A stretch of DNA of 49,552 nucleotides from Streptomyces odonnellii (GCF_000981895.1 NZ_LATD01000268.1:1-49552); one strand, 5' to 3'. Positions 17,400 through 26,730 are shown, counted from the first letter of the stretch. Translations and numbers: made by a program. Notes: generated from the sequence alone by a model not told the origin.

Positions 17400-18241
17400 G
17401 CTGCTCCCTTCGTACGGAGGAGGAAGTCCAGGGAGGTACGGGCGAGTTCGGGGCCTGCGTGGGAGTGGCGGGGCAGTTCGACGACGGTGAGGCCCTCGTA
17501 GCCGGTGGCGGCCAGCGCGGCGAGCACCGGCGGGAAGTCGATCTCGCCCTCGCCGAACGGGAGATGCTCGTGCACTCCGCGCCGCATGTCCTCGATCTGT
17601 ACGTGCCGCAGCCAGGGCGCGGCCTCGCGGACACAGTCTGCGGGCGGGGCGGGCTCCAGGCACTGGCAGTGGCCTATGTCGAGGGTCAGGCCGAGCGGTT
17701 CGGGGTCGCCGAGACGGTGTCTGAGCTGGTGGAAACCGGCGAGGTCCGACACGAGATGGCCGGGCTCCGGCTCGACGGCGAGCGGTACGTCGGCGTTCTC
17801 GGCGGCGGCGATCACCGGGGTGAGCGCCTCTTCGAGCCGCTTCCACGCGGTGTCGGTGTCGGTGCCCGCCGGGGTGACCCCGCTGAAGCAGTGCACGGCG
17901 TGCGCGCCGAGGTCGGCGGCGACCTGAACGGCCGTCACCAGCAGTCCGGTACGGGCGGCGCGGTCCTCGGGGTCGGGGTCGAGCAGGGTGGGGCCGTGCT
18001 TGCGGCGCGGGTCGAGCACATACCGGCCGCCGGTCTCGACGGTGACCCCGAGCCCCATCTCCCCCAGCCGCCGGGCGACGCGGTCGACACGGGCGGGCAG
18101 ATCGGGGGCCATGGGGTCGAGATGCATATGGTCGAGGGTGAGCCCGACACCGTCGTATCCGAGATCGGCCAGGAGCCCGAGCGCGTCGTCGAGCCGGAGA
18201 TCGGTGAGCCCGTTGGTGCCGTATCCGAAGCGCAGACTCAT
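17396..18241 (-). CDS. Sugar phosphate isomerase/epimerase family protein (ebo cluster)
   Basis: A 281-residue AP-endonuclease-2-like TIM barrel, of ordinary length. Motifs are RFGYGTNGLTDLRLDDALGL, DGVGLTLDHMHLDP, AVEPEPGHLV, LTLDIGHCQC and VQIEDMRRGVHEHLPFGEG. The Glu, Asp, His and Glu pattern is that of metal-dependent sugar epimerases. It lies between the prenyltransferase and EboA genes with 4-nt overlaps at both ends. It probably acts on the cyclitol or sugar phosphate made by the first enzyme of the operon; this is inferred from position only. Confidence 0.85.
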   Translation of the reverse strand: MSLRFGYGTNGLTDLRLDDALGLLADLGYDGVGLTLDHMHLDPMAPDLPARVDRVARRLGEMGLGVTVETGGRYVLDPRRKHGPTLLDPDPEDRAARTGLLVTAVQVAADLGAHAVHCFSGVTPAGTDTDTAWKRLEEALTPVIAAAENADVPLAVEPEPGHLVSDLAGFHQLRHRLGDPEPLGLTLDIGHCQCLEPAPPADCVREAAPWLRHVQIEDMRRGVHEHLPFGEGEIDFPPVLAALAATGYEGLTVVELPRHSHAGPELARTSLDFLLRTKGAA

Positions 18242-19140
18242 GTGGGGCTCACTTTCCGTGCGAAGGTCCGTGCCAGTGGTACGAGTCCCAGTACGCCGAG
18301 CGCGGTCCCGGCGGCTCCGCCCCGCGCGGCGAGCGCCGCCTGGAGCGGGATCATGGCCCGGATCCCGCCGCCCACGGCGCGCTGGGTGAGCGGTGGGGAG
18401 GGGTTGAGCGCGGCGTGCGCCAGGGGCTTTCCGGCGGTCCCCGCGTATACGGCGGCGAGGCCCCCGGACAGCAGCGCGGCGGCGGAGCGCTCGGCGCGCA
18501 TGCGCCGGCCGGTGAGGACGCCCAGGCCCGCGGTCGCCCCGAGCGCGGCGAGCGGCGCTGCGGTCGAACCGCCCTGTGCCTCCTGCCGCGAGACCACGGT
18601 GACGGCGACCGTATGCGCCCCGAGCACTCCGGCTGCGCCCAGGGCCTTGCGCGCTCCGGCGGCCGCGGGGAGCGCGCCCCGGGAACTGGTGGCCGTCGCG
18701 CCGAGGAGCAGGTCCAGGGAGCGGGCCGCGCCCATCGCCACGGGGCCCGCCGGGGTGTGCTTGAGGCGGAGGTCGTACGACCAGACCGCGGCGGCCAGCG
18801 CCGTACCGACCGCCAGGGACGGCCGGCCCGCCCGGGACGCCAGGGCCAGACCCGCGGCGGTCAGCCCGGCCGCGGCCGTCAGCGCCGCCCCGGGGGTGAT
18901 ACGGCCCGAGGGGATCGGGCGGTGCGGGCGGTCCACGGCGTCCTCGTCGCGGTCCGCCCAGTCGTTGAGCGCCATGCCCGCCTCGTACAGGCAGAGCGAG
19001 GCGCCCACCGCGTACGCCGTGCCCCGGTTGGCGCGTACGCCGGCCGCCGCCGCGCCGGCCAGGGCGTCGCCCGGGACCGTGAACAGCGCCGACACCCGCA
19101 GCAGTTCGGCCCAGGCCCGCAGGCCGGAGCGCAGGCTCAC
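18238..19140 (-). CDS. eboC: UbiA-family membrane prenyltransferase (EboC-like)
   Basis: A 300-residue integral membrane protein with 7-9 hydrophobic segments. The first Asp-rich motif of UbiA enzymes is intact: MALNDWADRDEDAVDRPHRP near residues 57-76, which binds prenyl diphosphate through Mg2+. A second Asp pair is less clear (VWSYDLRLKHTP). The GTG at 19140 overlaps the stop of the inositol-phosphate-synthase-like gene (GTGA). The usual reaction attaches a polyprenyl chain to a soluble acceptor; here the acceptor could be a cyclitol or cyclitol phosphate made by the preceding gene. The family is secure; prenyl length and acceptor are unknown. Confidence 0.87.
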   Translation of the reverse strand: MSLRSGLRAWAELLRVSALFTVPGDALAGAAAAGVRANRGTAYAVGASLCLYEAGMALNDWADRDEDAVDRPHRPIPSGRITPGAALTAAAGLTAAGLALASRAGRPSLAVGTALAAAVWSYDLRLKHTPAGPVAMGAARSLDLLLGATATSSRGALPAAAGARKALGAAGVLGAHTVAVTVVSRQEAQGGSTAAPLAALGATAGLGVLTGRRMRAERSAAALLSGGLAAVYAGTAGKPLAHAALNPSPPLTQRAVGGGIRAMIPLQAALAARGGAAGTALGVLGLVPLARTFARKVSPT

Positions 19141-20288
19141 CGGGCCTCCCGCAGCCGGTCCGCCCCGCGCAGCCGGTCAGCGAAGCCGAGCAGCGCCTCG
19201 AACTGTTCCGCGAGCGCGGAGGAGCCGCCGTCCGGGTCCTTGAAGTAGAAGCCCAGCTCGGGCAGCGGGCCGCTCAGCCCCGCCTCGTGGGCGCGCGACA
19301 CCAGCCGTGCCAGGTCGAGCACCAGCGGCGCGGCCAGCGCCGAGTCGCAGCCCTGCCAGATCGTCTGGAGGATCATCCGCGAGCCGAGGAAGCCGTCGAA
19401 GGCGATGTGGTCCCAGGCCGTCTTCCAGTCACCCAGCGCCGGGACGTCGTCGATATGGACCTCGCCCTCCGGCGCCGTGCCCAGGGTGTCCGCCAGGACA
19501 CGCTCCTTGCCCGCGTTCTTGGCCGCCGCCGCGCCCGGGTCGGCCAGCGCCGCTCCGTCCCCGCCGCCCAGCAGGTTCGTGCCCGACCAGGCCCGTACGG
19601 TCAGGGCACGCTGCACGAACATCGGGGCGAGCACGGAACGGAGCAGCGTCTGGCCTGTCTTGCCGTCGCGGCCGGCGTGGGGAAGTCCGCCGGCCTCGGC
19701 GGCCGCTGTGAGGGCCGGGGTGCGCAGCCCGGTGGAGGGCGTGAAGTTGACGTACGAGCAGCCGGCCCGTACCGCGGCCGCCGCGTACAGCGAGCTGGCG
19801 GGCAGCCGCGGGTCGTCGGGCGCGGGGGTGGGCTCGGTGGAGGAGACATTGACGACGACGGTCCGCGCGACTCCGGTGCGCCGCGCGAAGTCGCTCAGGT
19901 CGGCGGCGAAGGCGGCGATGAGTTCCTCGTCGCTCCTGGTGTCCCCCGGCTGGGGGCCGCCGGTCCTGATCTCCTGGTCGGCGGCGGTGAGTTCGGCGTG
20001 GATCGCGGCGGGCAGGCCATGCGGGAGCACGCCCGCCGCGGTCAGTTCCTCGGCGCGCTTGGGCAGCGGACAGCTCACCGTGTCATGTCCGCCGAAGACG
20101 AGGGAGGAGAGGGCGGGCAGGCCCGTCCCGCTGAAGGGCGGGGTCTCGGTGACCAGGCCCGTCGCGGGGTGGAGTCCCGCCGTGACCGCCGCGCATCCCG
20201 CGACAGCCGTCGTGGCGACGGAGCCGCGGGCTCCGACGAACCAGACTCCGGTGCGTACTGCAGTCGATTCCGTACCGCTCGTCGTCAC
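19137..20288 (-). CDS. myo-Inositol-1-phosphate synthase-like protein (first gene of the ebo-type operon)
   Basis: A 383-residue protein of the inositol-3-phosphate synthase family. It has the NAD-binding start VWFVGARGSVATTAVAG, then VFGGHDTVSCPL, VNVSSTEP, YVNFTPSTG, GRDGKTGQT and SGTNLLGGGDG, all recognisable synthase blocks; the lysines of GKTGQT and AKNAGK fit the catalytic region. Housekeeping actinobacterial synthases for mycothiol are similar in length, so this is likely a dedicated paralogue. In cyanobacterial ebo clusters the cyclase position is held by a dehydroquinate-synthase-like protein (EboD), so this looks like a non-homologous replacement that makes a different cyclitol head group. 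Confidence 0.83.
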   Translation of the reverse strand: MTTSGTESTAVRTGVWFVGARGSVATTAVAGCAAVTAGLHPATGLVTETPPFSGTGLPALSSLVFGGHDTVSCPLPKRAEELTAAGVLPHGLPAAIHAELTAADQEIRTGGPQPGDTRSDEELIAAFAADLSDFARRTGVARTVVVNVSSTEPTPAPDDPRLPASSLYAAAAVRAGCSYVNFTPSTGLRTPALTAAAEAGGLPHAGRDGKTGQTLLRSVLAPMFVQRALTVRAWSGTNLLGGGDGAALADPGAAAAKNAGKERVLADTLGTAPEGEVHIDDVPALGDWKTAWDHIAFDGFLGSRMILQTIWQGCDSALAAPLVLDLARLVSRAHEAGLSGPLPELGFYFKDPDGGSSALAEQFEALLGFADRLRGADRLREAR

Positions 20289-20324
20289 GGGCTGCCTCCC
20301 TGCCGGTGGTGTGGTGTGGTTGGT

Positions 20325-20363
20325 GGCGGCGGGCGGGGGTACGGCGCCTCCCCGCCCGCCGCC
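20325..20363 (-). terminator. GC-rich hairpin after the large secreted-protein gene
   Basis: A perfect 14-bp repeat (20325-20338 with 20350-20363, 11-nt loop) lies 29 nt past the stop of the secreted-protein gene and 36 nt before the first gene of the ebo-type operon. It probably terminates or attenuates transcription between the two. No separate promoter for the ebo operon is evident in the short remaining space, so read-through is possible. Confidence 0.6.
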
Positions 20364-20392
20364 GGCTGACGGGCCGCCCGTCCCAGGTGTCC

Positions 20393-23300
20393 CTAGGAGG
20401 CCGGCAGTTCCTTGAGCTGGATGTTGCGGAAGGACGTCTGGTCGTCGGCGCCGTGGTTCTGCAGCCCGATGTAGCCGTCCTTCAGGCTGCGCGCCGGGTC
20501 CGTGTTGGTGAAGTCGTTGATCTTCACGCCGTTGAGGAAGATCTGCAGACGCTCGCCCTGGACCTTGATCTCATAGTTGTTCCACTGCCCCGGCGGGCGC
20601 AGAACCTGGTCCCTGACCTTGACGTTGGCCGACTTGAAGCCGTAGACGGAGCCGGTGGTGCGGTCCGGGGTGTCGGTGGCGTCGATCTGCACCTCGTACC
20701 CCTTGTCCACCGCCGACCACGGGTCGTCGGAGGCCGGGAAGCCCACGAACACACCGGAGTTGTCGTCACCGGCGAGCTTCCAGTCCAGCTTCAGGGAGTA
20801 GGACTTGAACTCCTTGGCCTGGTACCAGAGCAGGCCCATGCCGCCCTCGGAGCGCAGTTCACCGTCCACGACGTTGAACTTGCCCGGTCCGGCCTGCTTC
20901 CAGCCCTCCGTCGTCTTGCCGTTGAAGAGGTCCCGGTAGCCGGTCCTGGGCTTGCAGTCCGCCTTCACCTGGCCGGCCGCGTAGCGCAGTCCGCCGAGCA
21001 GGTGCTGACGGAAGGCGGGGTCCGCGTACGACTCCTTGGTGTGGCCGCCGCCGGTGTAGAAGGCCCGGCCGCCCTCGTAGGTCTGGCACCAGGCGATCGG
21101 GTGGTCGCCCTTCATGGTGCCGCCCTGGTAGGTGGTCTCGTCCAGGGTGGCGAGGACCCGTGCCTGCTCACGCGGGTTGGTGCGGTAGTTGTACCACTCG
21201 TCGGTGCGCTGCCACTCGTCGTCCAGATGGGCGGTCGACGGGTGGTCGTGGTCCTCGACCCGGACGGTCGCGGGCTGGATCTGCGGGTGGCCCTGGAAGT
21301 ACGCGCCCACCAGACCGCCGTAGAAGGCCCAGTCGTACTCGGTGTCCGCCGCGGCGTGCACACCCATGTAGCCGCCGCCGGTGGCGACATAGTTCTCGAA
21401 CGCCTTCTGCTGGTCGGCGTTGAGGACATCACCGGTGGTGGAGAGGAAGACCACCGCGTCGTACCGGGCGAGGTTGTTCGTGGTGAACTGGGCGCCCGTC
21501 TCGGTGGCGTCGACCTTGATCCCGGTGGTGGCGCCCAGCTCCTTGAGCGCGGCGACACCCTGGGGGATCGAGTCGTGGCGGAACCCGGCGGTCCTGGAGA
21601 AGACCAGGACCCGCTTCTCGGTCTTGCCCGGCACCGCCGTGGAGAGCTGGAAGTCGTCCAGGTCGAAGAGCGCTCCCTGGCCGGTGGCGCCCTTGAAGAC
21701 CAGGAACAGCTCGGTGGTCCTGGTCGGCACGGACCGCAGGGGTACGTCGATGTCCTGGAAGGTCTCCCAGCCTCCGGTGACCGGGACCGGCGCGGAGCCC
21801 AGCAGGTTGCCGGTGGCGGAGCCCGTCCGTACCTCAAGGAATCCGCCGGCGCCGCCGGAGGAGATCCGGGCGGTCAGGGTCTTGGACCCGGTCAGGTTGT
21901 ACGGCGTGAAGGAGATCCAGTCGCCGTCGTCGATGTCTCCGACGGTCTTGCCGCCGTTGGCCGGGGCCTTGTCGTACGTCCTGATGCCGGAGGCGGAGCT
22001 GAAGTGCTCGGCCTGCCGGTGGCGCGGCTGGAGCTGCGCCTGGTCGTGGCTGGTGAGCGCCGCCTGGCCGCCGCCTCCGCCGTCGGTGTACTCGGCGTCG
22101 ATGACTCCGAAGATATTGGCGTTGGGGTCGTGCTCGGTGTCGGCGGGCGCGGTGATCGTGCCCTCGCAGCCGTTGGCCGAGGTGATCGGGTGGCCGTGGC
22201 TGTCATGGCCGAGGATGTAGCGGACGATCACCTTCGAGCAGTCGACCGGACCGTCCTCGGGGTCGGTGACCGTGACCTTGAAGGGCAGCGTGTCCCCGAA
22301 GTTGAACAGCGTTCCCTCGGCGGGCAGTTCGAGCTTCACCGTGGGCGCGGTGTTGCCCACGACGATCCGTACCGACGCGGTCGCGGTGCGCTCCGTCGGG
22401 TCGGTGACGGTGAGCCGTGCGCTGTAGGTGCCGTTCTTCTTGTACGTGTACGTGGGGTTGGCCTCGGTGGAGGTACCGCCGTCACCGAAGTCCCACGCGT
22501 AGGTGAGGGCGTCGCCGTCGGGGTCCTCGGTGCCCGCGGAGGAGAAGACCGCCCGCAGCGGGGACTTGCCGGAGGTCTTGTTGACACTGGCCTCGGCGAT
22601 CGGCGACTTGCCGCCCGTGGAGTTCTCGATGCGGTACAGCGCGGAGTGCTCGTCGCCGCCGAACCAGGACAGGCCGTAGTCGAGGACGTAGAGCGCGCCG
22701 TCGGGGCCGAACTCCATGTCCATGACCTGGGTGCCGGTCCACGGGAACGGGTTGATCGAGCCGACCGTGCCGTTCTCGTCCTGCTCGATCCGCTTGATCC
22801 ACTGGCGGCCGAACTCGCCGGCGAAGAAGTCGCCGTCGTAGGACTCGGGGAACTTCACCGGGGAGTCCAGGTCCGCGTCGTACCGGTAGACCGGGCCGCC
22901 GGTCGGCGACTCGGAGCCGGAGCCGAACTCGGGCACGCTGCCGCCGTCGTACGGGATCCACGCGGGCTGCGCCGGCGGGAGGTCCGTCAGTCCGGTGTTG
23001 TGGGGCGAGGTGTTCTTCGGTGCCGCGCAGTCGAAGGCGGCGCCGGAGGCCTGCGTCCCGAAGTCGTAGTCGATGTAGGCGTCGTTCTTGCCGGTGCAGT
23101 ACGGCCAGCCGAAGTTCCCGGCCTCGGTGACCCGGGCGAACTCCACCTGACCGGCCGGGCCGCGGGTCGGCGACGCCGCGCCGGCGTCCGGGCCGTAGTC
23201 ACCGACGTACACGACACCGGTCTTCTGGTCCACGGAGATGCGGAAGGGGTTGCGGAACCCCATCGCGTAGATCTCGGGCCGCGTCTTCTCGGTGCCCGGG

Positions 23301-24082
23301 GCGAAGAGGTTGCCCTCCGGGATGGTGTACGAGCCGTCTTCCGCGACCTTGATACGGAGGACCTTGCCACGCAGGTCGTTGGTGTTGCCGGAGCTGCGCT
23401 GGGCGTCGAACGCCGGATTGCGGGTGGCCCGTTCGTCGATCGGCGTGTAGCCGTCGGAGGCAAAGGGGTTGGTGTCGTCACCCGTCGACAGATAGAGGTT
23501 GCCCTCCGCGTCGAAGGCGATGTCGCCGCCGACATGGCAGCAGGTGCCGCGCGAGGTGGCGACGTCGAGGACCTTCTTCTCGCTCGCCTTGTTGAGGGTG
23601 CCGTCCTCGTTGAGCGTGAAGCGCGAGAGGCGGTTGTACCCGTCGAAGGGGGCGAAGTCGGCGGCCGTGCCGTTCTCGGGCGCGTCGCCGGCGGGGGTGT
23701 TGAGCTTGGGGGCGTAGAAGAGATAGATCGCCCGGTTCTCGGCGAAGTCGGGGTCGACCCCGACGCCCTGGAGACCTTCCTCGTCATGGTTGTAGACGTC
23801 CAGCGTGCCGGCGATGGTGGTGTCGCCGCCGGCGTCGGTGATCCGGAGCGTGCCGTCGCGCGAGGTGTGCAGTACCCGCCGGTCCGGCAGGACGGCGAGC
23901 GACATCGGCTCGCCCACCTCGTCGGCGCCCTTCGCGAGGGTCACCTGCTGAAAGCTTTCCGCCGCGGCGTCCGGGTGGTCCGGGTGCGCGGCGGCGGGTA
24001 CGGCGCTGAGGCTCGAGCCTGCGAGCAGCGCGCCCGTCAGGAGTGCGAGGAGGGTTCTGGCTCTGGGGCGTTTTCTGTGCAC
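20393..24082 (-). CDS. Very large secreted modular protein: GSDH-like propeller, PKD, CBM6, ThuA and DUF1080 domains
   Basis: A 1229-residue exported protein. The GTG at 24082 is chosen because GGAGGA precedes it by 5 nt and a basic start plus hydrophobic segment ending in AVPAAA (about 1-33) forms a Sec signal; an upstream TTG at 24124 has no such site. Domains by eye: glucose/sorbosone-dehydrogenase propeller about 40-485 (MGFRNPFRISVD, TEAGNFGWPYC, GDFFAGEFGRQWIKRI), PKD about 490-577 (YAWDFGDGG), Ig-like segment to about 670, CBM6-like about 690-812 (DIDDGDWISF), ThuA about 820-1035 (FSRTAGFRHDSI, GYMGVHAAADTEYDW) and DUF1080 about 1045-1228 (LFNGKTTEGWK, YEVQID). DUF1080 and ThuA proteins are linked to 3-keto-glycoside breakdown. 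It probably oxidises or cleaves a glycoside outside the cell for the adjacent importer. Confidence 0.88.
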   Translation of the reverse strand: MHRKRPRARTLLALLTGALLAGSSLSAVPAAAHPDHPDAAAESFQQVTLAKGADEVGEPMSLAVLPDRRVLHTSRDGTLRITDAGGDTTIAGTLDVYNHDEEGLQGVGVDPDFAENRAIYLFYAPKLNTPAGDAPENGTAADFAPFDGYNRLSRFTLNEDGTLNKASEKKVLDVATSRGTCCHVGGDIAFDAEGNLYLSTGDDTNPFASDGYTPIDERATRNPAFDAQRSSGNTNDLRGKVLRIKVAEDGSYTIPEGNLFAPGTEKTRPEIYAMGFRNPFRISVDQKTGVVYVGDYGPDAGAASPTRGPAGQVEFARVTEAGNFGWPYCTGKNDAYIDYDFGTQASGAAFDCAAPKNTSPHNTGLTDLPPAQPAWIPYDGGSVPEFGSGSESPTGGPVYRYDADLDSPVKFPESYDGDFFAGEFGRQWIKRIEQDENGTVGSINPFPWTGTQVMDMEFGPDGALYVLDYGLSWFGGDEHSALYRIENSTGGKSPIAEASVNKTSGKSPLRAVFSSAGTEDPDGDALTYAWDFGDGGTSTEANPTYTYKKNGTYSARLTVTDPTERTATASVRIVVGNTAPTVKLELPAEGTLFNFGDTLPFKVTVTDPEDGPVDCSKVIVRYILGHDSHGHPITSANGCEGTITAPADTEHDPNANIFGVIDAEYTDGGGGGQAALTSHDQAQLQPRHRQAEHFSSASGIRTYDKAPANGGKTVGDIDDGDWISFTPYNLTGSKTLTARISSGGAGGFLEVRTGSATGNLLGSAPVPVTGGWETFQDIDVPLRSVPTRTTELFLVFKGATGQGALFDLDDFQLSTAVPGKTEKRVLVFSRTAGFRHDSIPQGVAALKELGATTGIKVDATETGAQFTTNNLARYDAVVFLSTTGDVLNADQQKAFENYVATGGGYMGVHAAADTEYDWAFYGGLVGAYFQGHPQIQPATVRVEDHDHPSTAHLDDEWQRTDEWYNYRTNPREQARVLATLDETTYQGGTMKGDHPIAWCQTYEGGRAFYTGGGHTKESYADPAFRQHLLGGLRYAAGQVKADCKPRTGYRDLFNGKTTEGWKQAGPGKFNVVDGELRSEGGMGLLWYQAKEFKSYSLKLDWKLAGDDNSGVFVGFPASDDPWSAVDKGYEVQIDATDTPDRTTGSVYGFKSANVKVRDQVLRPPGQWNNYEIKVQGERLQIFLNGVKINDFTNTDPARSLKDGYIGLQNHGADDQTSFRNIQLKELPAS

Positions 24083-24423
24083 GAAAGTCCTCCACAATGG
24101 GCTGTTCGTACGTGCTGGTGCCAAGGAGCGCGGTATTCATGAGTCGCGCTCGCCTCCCCGGGGAGGGACCGGGTGCTCGTCCTGCACCGGGTCCCCGGGG
24201 GAGGTGGCCACGTCGCCGAAGTGCGCCGTCACATCGGAGACCACCTATGTCCTGTACATCTCAGTGGACCGTAGCTGTGTTCGTCCGGGACCGAAAGACC
24301 TTGCGCAGAGGAGAAGTTGTACTTTTTCCTCCCCCAGGACAAAGCGGATTCCGGGCAGGCCGGACCGCCCGGTGGCATGGGGTCACCACCAGGCTCTGCC
24401 CGGCCCCGCGGGAGCCGAAGGCG
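24083..24423 (-). promoter_or_regulatory. 341-nt intergenic region with a conserved regulatory block and a terminator-like hairpin
   Basis: No gene is seen here. At 24321-24345 lies ACTTTTTCC-N6-AGGACAAAGC, which recurs with identical spacing upstream of the ROK regulator gene (32142-32166). AGAAGT-TGT-ACTTTT at 24312-24326 is a short near-palindrome inside it. Just after the isomerase gene, CCGGGCAG at 24351-24358 pairs with CTGCCCGG at 24396-24403, with an inner GGTGG/CCACC stem, a likely terminator for the ABC-isomerase operon. The block is therefore placed to control the secreted-protein gene. Confidence 0.6.
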
Positions 24424-25428
24424 CTACTCCCCGCCGCCGAAGGCCGCGTCGAAGGACGCGGTGGGGGGGTCGAAGTCGAAGCGCTTGAGGTCCCTGAGGG
24501 CCTCCGGCGCTCCCGCGAGCCGGTCCATGCCCGCGTCCTCCCACTCGACCGAGATGGGTCCCTCGTACCCGATCGAACGGAGCATCCGGAAGACGTCCTC
24601 CCACGGGACGTCGCCGTGGCCCGCCGAGACGAAGTCCCAGCCGCGCCGCGGGTCGCCCCAGGGCAGGTGCGAGCCGAGCCGGCCGTTGCGGCCGTCGAGG
24701 CGCTTGCGCGCCTCCTTGCAGTCGACGTGGTAGATCCGGTCCCGGAAGTCGTAAAGGAAGTTGACCGGGTCCAGGTCCTGCCAGACGAAGTGGCTCGGGT
24801 CGAAGTTCAGCCCGAACGCGGGCCGGTTGCCGACCGCCTCCAGCGCGCGCTTCGTGGTCCAGTAGTCGTACGCGATCTCGCTGGGGTGCACCTCGTGGGC
24901 GAACCGCACGCCCTCGGCGTCGAAGACGTCCAGGATCGGGTTCCACCGCTCCGCGAAGTCCTCGTACCCCCGGTCGATCATGCCGGGCGGTACGGGCGGG
25001 AACATCGCGACCAGGTGCCAGATCGAGGAGCCGGTGAAGCCGATGACCGTGTCCACCCCGAAGGCGGCCGCGGCCCTGGCGGTGTCCTTGATCTCGGCGG
25101 CGGCGCGCTGCCTGACGCCCTCGGGCTCCCCGTCGCCCCAGATACGGGACGGCAGGATGCCCTGGTGGCGCTCGTCGATGGGGCTGTCGCAGACGGCCTG
25201 GCCGACGAGGTGGTTGGAGATCGCCCAGCACTTCAGCCCGTACTTGTCGAGCAACTGGTGGCGGCTGTCCAGATAGCCGGGGTCGGAGAGCGCCTTGTCG
25301 ACCTCGAAGTGGTCGCCCCAGCAGGCGAGTTCCAGGCCGTCGTAACCGAAGTCACGGGCGTGCCTGCACACCTCCTCCAGGGGCAGATCGGCCCACTGGC
25401 CGGTGAACAGCGTGAACGGGCGTGGCAT
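24424..25428 (-). CDS. Sugar phosphate isomerase/epimerase family protein
   Basis: A 334-residue TIM-barrel protein starting [19 protein letters not shown]. Barrel motifs are [79 protein letters not shown] and [12 protein letters not shown]; the Glu, Asp, His and Glu set is the metal site of hydroxypyruvate-isomerase-like and 3-keto-sugar-metabolising enzymes. GAGG precedes the ATG. It is the last gene of the ABC-transporter operon, 90 nt after the Gfo/Idh/MocA gene. Such isomerase plus oxidoreductase pairs act on inositols or 3-keto-glycosides; which applies here is not readable from sequence. Confidence 0.87.
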   Translation of the reverse strand: MPRPFTLFTGQWADLPLEEVCRHARDFGYDGLELACWGDHFEVDKALSDPGYLDSRHQLLDKYGLKCWAISNHLVGQAVCDSPIDERHQGILPSRIWGDGEPEGVRQRAAAEIKDTARAAAAFGVDTVIGFTGSSIWHLVAMFPPVPPGMIDRGYEDFAERWNPILDVFDAEGVRFAHEVHPSEIAYDYWTTKRALEAVGNRPAFGLNFDPSHFVWQDLDPVNFLYDFRDRIYHVDCKEARKRLDGRNGRLGSHLPWGDPRRGWDFVSAGHGDVPWEDVFRMLRSIGYEGPISVEWEDAGMDRLAGAPEALRDLKRFDFDPPTASFDAAFGGGE

Positions 25429-25518
25429 TCGGACCTCCTTCTCTGTATCGCTCTGTGGCTGCGTTGCTCTGTGGTGCTACTACGTCTTCTCTACCTGCTG
25501 GGCCGTGTCCATGCCGGT

Positions 25519-26730
25519 TCACGACGGCGAAGGCACCGGCGTGTACACCGCGTTCTTCGCCGCGCTGTCCTCCACCGCGGCCAGCACCCGCTGCACCTGG
25601 AGCCCGTCCGCGAAGGACGGTACGGGGCCGGTCCCGGTGGCGACCGCCTCGACCAGATCGCGGGCCTGGTGGACGAAGGTGTGCTCGTAGCCGAGCGCGT
25701 GCCCCGGCGGCCACCAGGCGTCGAGATACGGATGCTCCGGCTCGGTGACCAGGATCCGGCGGAAGCCGGACGAGGGCGCGGGCTCGGTGTGGTCGTGGAA
25801 CGACAGCTCGTTGAGCCGCTCCAGATCGAAGGCGAGCGAACCGCGCTCGCCGTTGATCTCCAGATGCAGCGCGTTCTTGCGTCCCGCCGCCATGCGGCTG
25901 GCCTCGAAGGAGGCCAGCGCGCGCGAGGCCAGCCGGCCGGTGAAGATCGCGGCGTCGTCCACGGTGACCTGGCCGGTCTCGCCGCCGCCGGTCGCGGAGA
26001 GCCCCGCCGACGCCCCGCTGACCACCGGCCGTTCCTTGACGAAGGTCTCCGTGAGCGCGGACACCCCGACCAGCAGCTCCCCCGTCAGGAACTGCGCCAG
26101 GTCGATGATGTGCGCACCCAGGTCGCCCAGCGCCCCGGAACCCGCGTGCTCGCGTCGGAGCCGCCAGGTCAGCGGGAACTCCGGATCGACCAGCCAGTCC
26201 TGGAGATAGGTGACCCGGACATGCCGCAGCGTGCCGAGCCGGCCCTCCTGGATGAGCTGCCTGGCGTACGAGACCGCGGGCACCCGGCGGTAGTTGAAGC
26301 CGACCATGGCGAGCTGGCCGCGCTCCCTCGCCGCCTCGGCGGCCCTGACCATGGCCTCGGCCTCGGCCACCGAGTTGGCGAGGGGCTTCTCGCACAGCAC
26401 GTGCTTGCCCGCCTCCAGCGCGGCGATGGCGATCTCCGCATGGCTGTCCCCGGGGGTGCAGACATCGACCACCTGCACATCGTCGCGCTCGATGAGCCGC
26501 CGCCAGTCGGTCTCGGCGGCGGCCCAGCCGTGTCTGTCCGCCGCGGCCCGTACCGCGCTCTCGTCACGCCCGCAGATCGCGGCGAGCACGGGCCGCATCG
26601 GCAGGTCGAAGACATGTCCCGCGGTGCGCCACCCCTGCGAGTGGGCGGCGCCCATGAACGCGTATCCGACCATGCCGATACCGAGTGCGGGTGGCGCACC
26701 GGCCTCTTTCTCCGACGCTTCGGGGGTCAT
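25519..26730 (-). CDS. Gfo/Idh/MocA-family NAD(P)-dependent oxidoreductase
   Basis: A 403-residue oxidoreductase. The N-terminal Rossmann domain begins IGMVGYAFMGAAHSQGW; CTPGDSHAEIAIAALEAGKH, VLCEKPLANSVAEAEAM and MVGFNYRRVPAV are the family hallmarks, with the catalytic lysine in the EKP motif. The C-terminal half has DLGAHIIDLAQFL, which supplies the aspartate and histidine of the active site. It lies between the substrate-binding protein gene and the isomerase gene. Members oxidise or reduce sugars and inositols at C1 to C3. A 3-keto-sugar step would fit the neighbouring ThuA and DUF1080 domains; this is inference. Confidence 0.9.
   Translation of the reverse strand: MTPEASEKEAGAPPALGIGMVGYAFMGAAHSQGWRTAGHVFDLPMRPVLAAICGRDESAVRAAADRHGWAAAETDWRRLIERDDVQVVDVCTPGDSHAEIAIAALEAGKHVLCEKPLANSVAEAEAMVRAAEAARERGQLAMVGFNYRRVPAVSYARQLIQEGRLGTLRHVRVTYLQDWLVDPEFPLTWRLRREHAGSGALGDLGAHIIDLAQFLTGELLVGVSALTETFVKERPVVSGASAGLSATGGGETGQVTVDDAAIFTGRLASRALASFEASRMAAGRKNALHLEINGERGSLAFDLERLNELSFHDHTEPAPSSGFRRILVTEPEHPYLDAWWPPGHALGYEHTFVHQARDLVEAVATGTGPVPSFADGLQVQRVLAAVEDSAAKNAVYTPVPSPS

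Noticed and set aside
16776..17846. Longer EboA reading of 356 codons
   Set aside because: The extra part lies antiparallel-like within the coupled isomerase gene and shows no conservation; the ATG at 17399 overlaps the isomerase stop by 4 nt.
20306..24142. Plus-strand open frame of 1278 codons opposite the secreted-protein gene
   Set aside because: It is an antisense shadow; the minus strand has a signal peptide and five recognisable domains.
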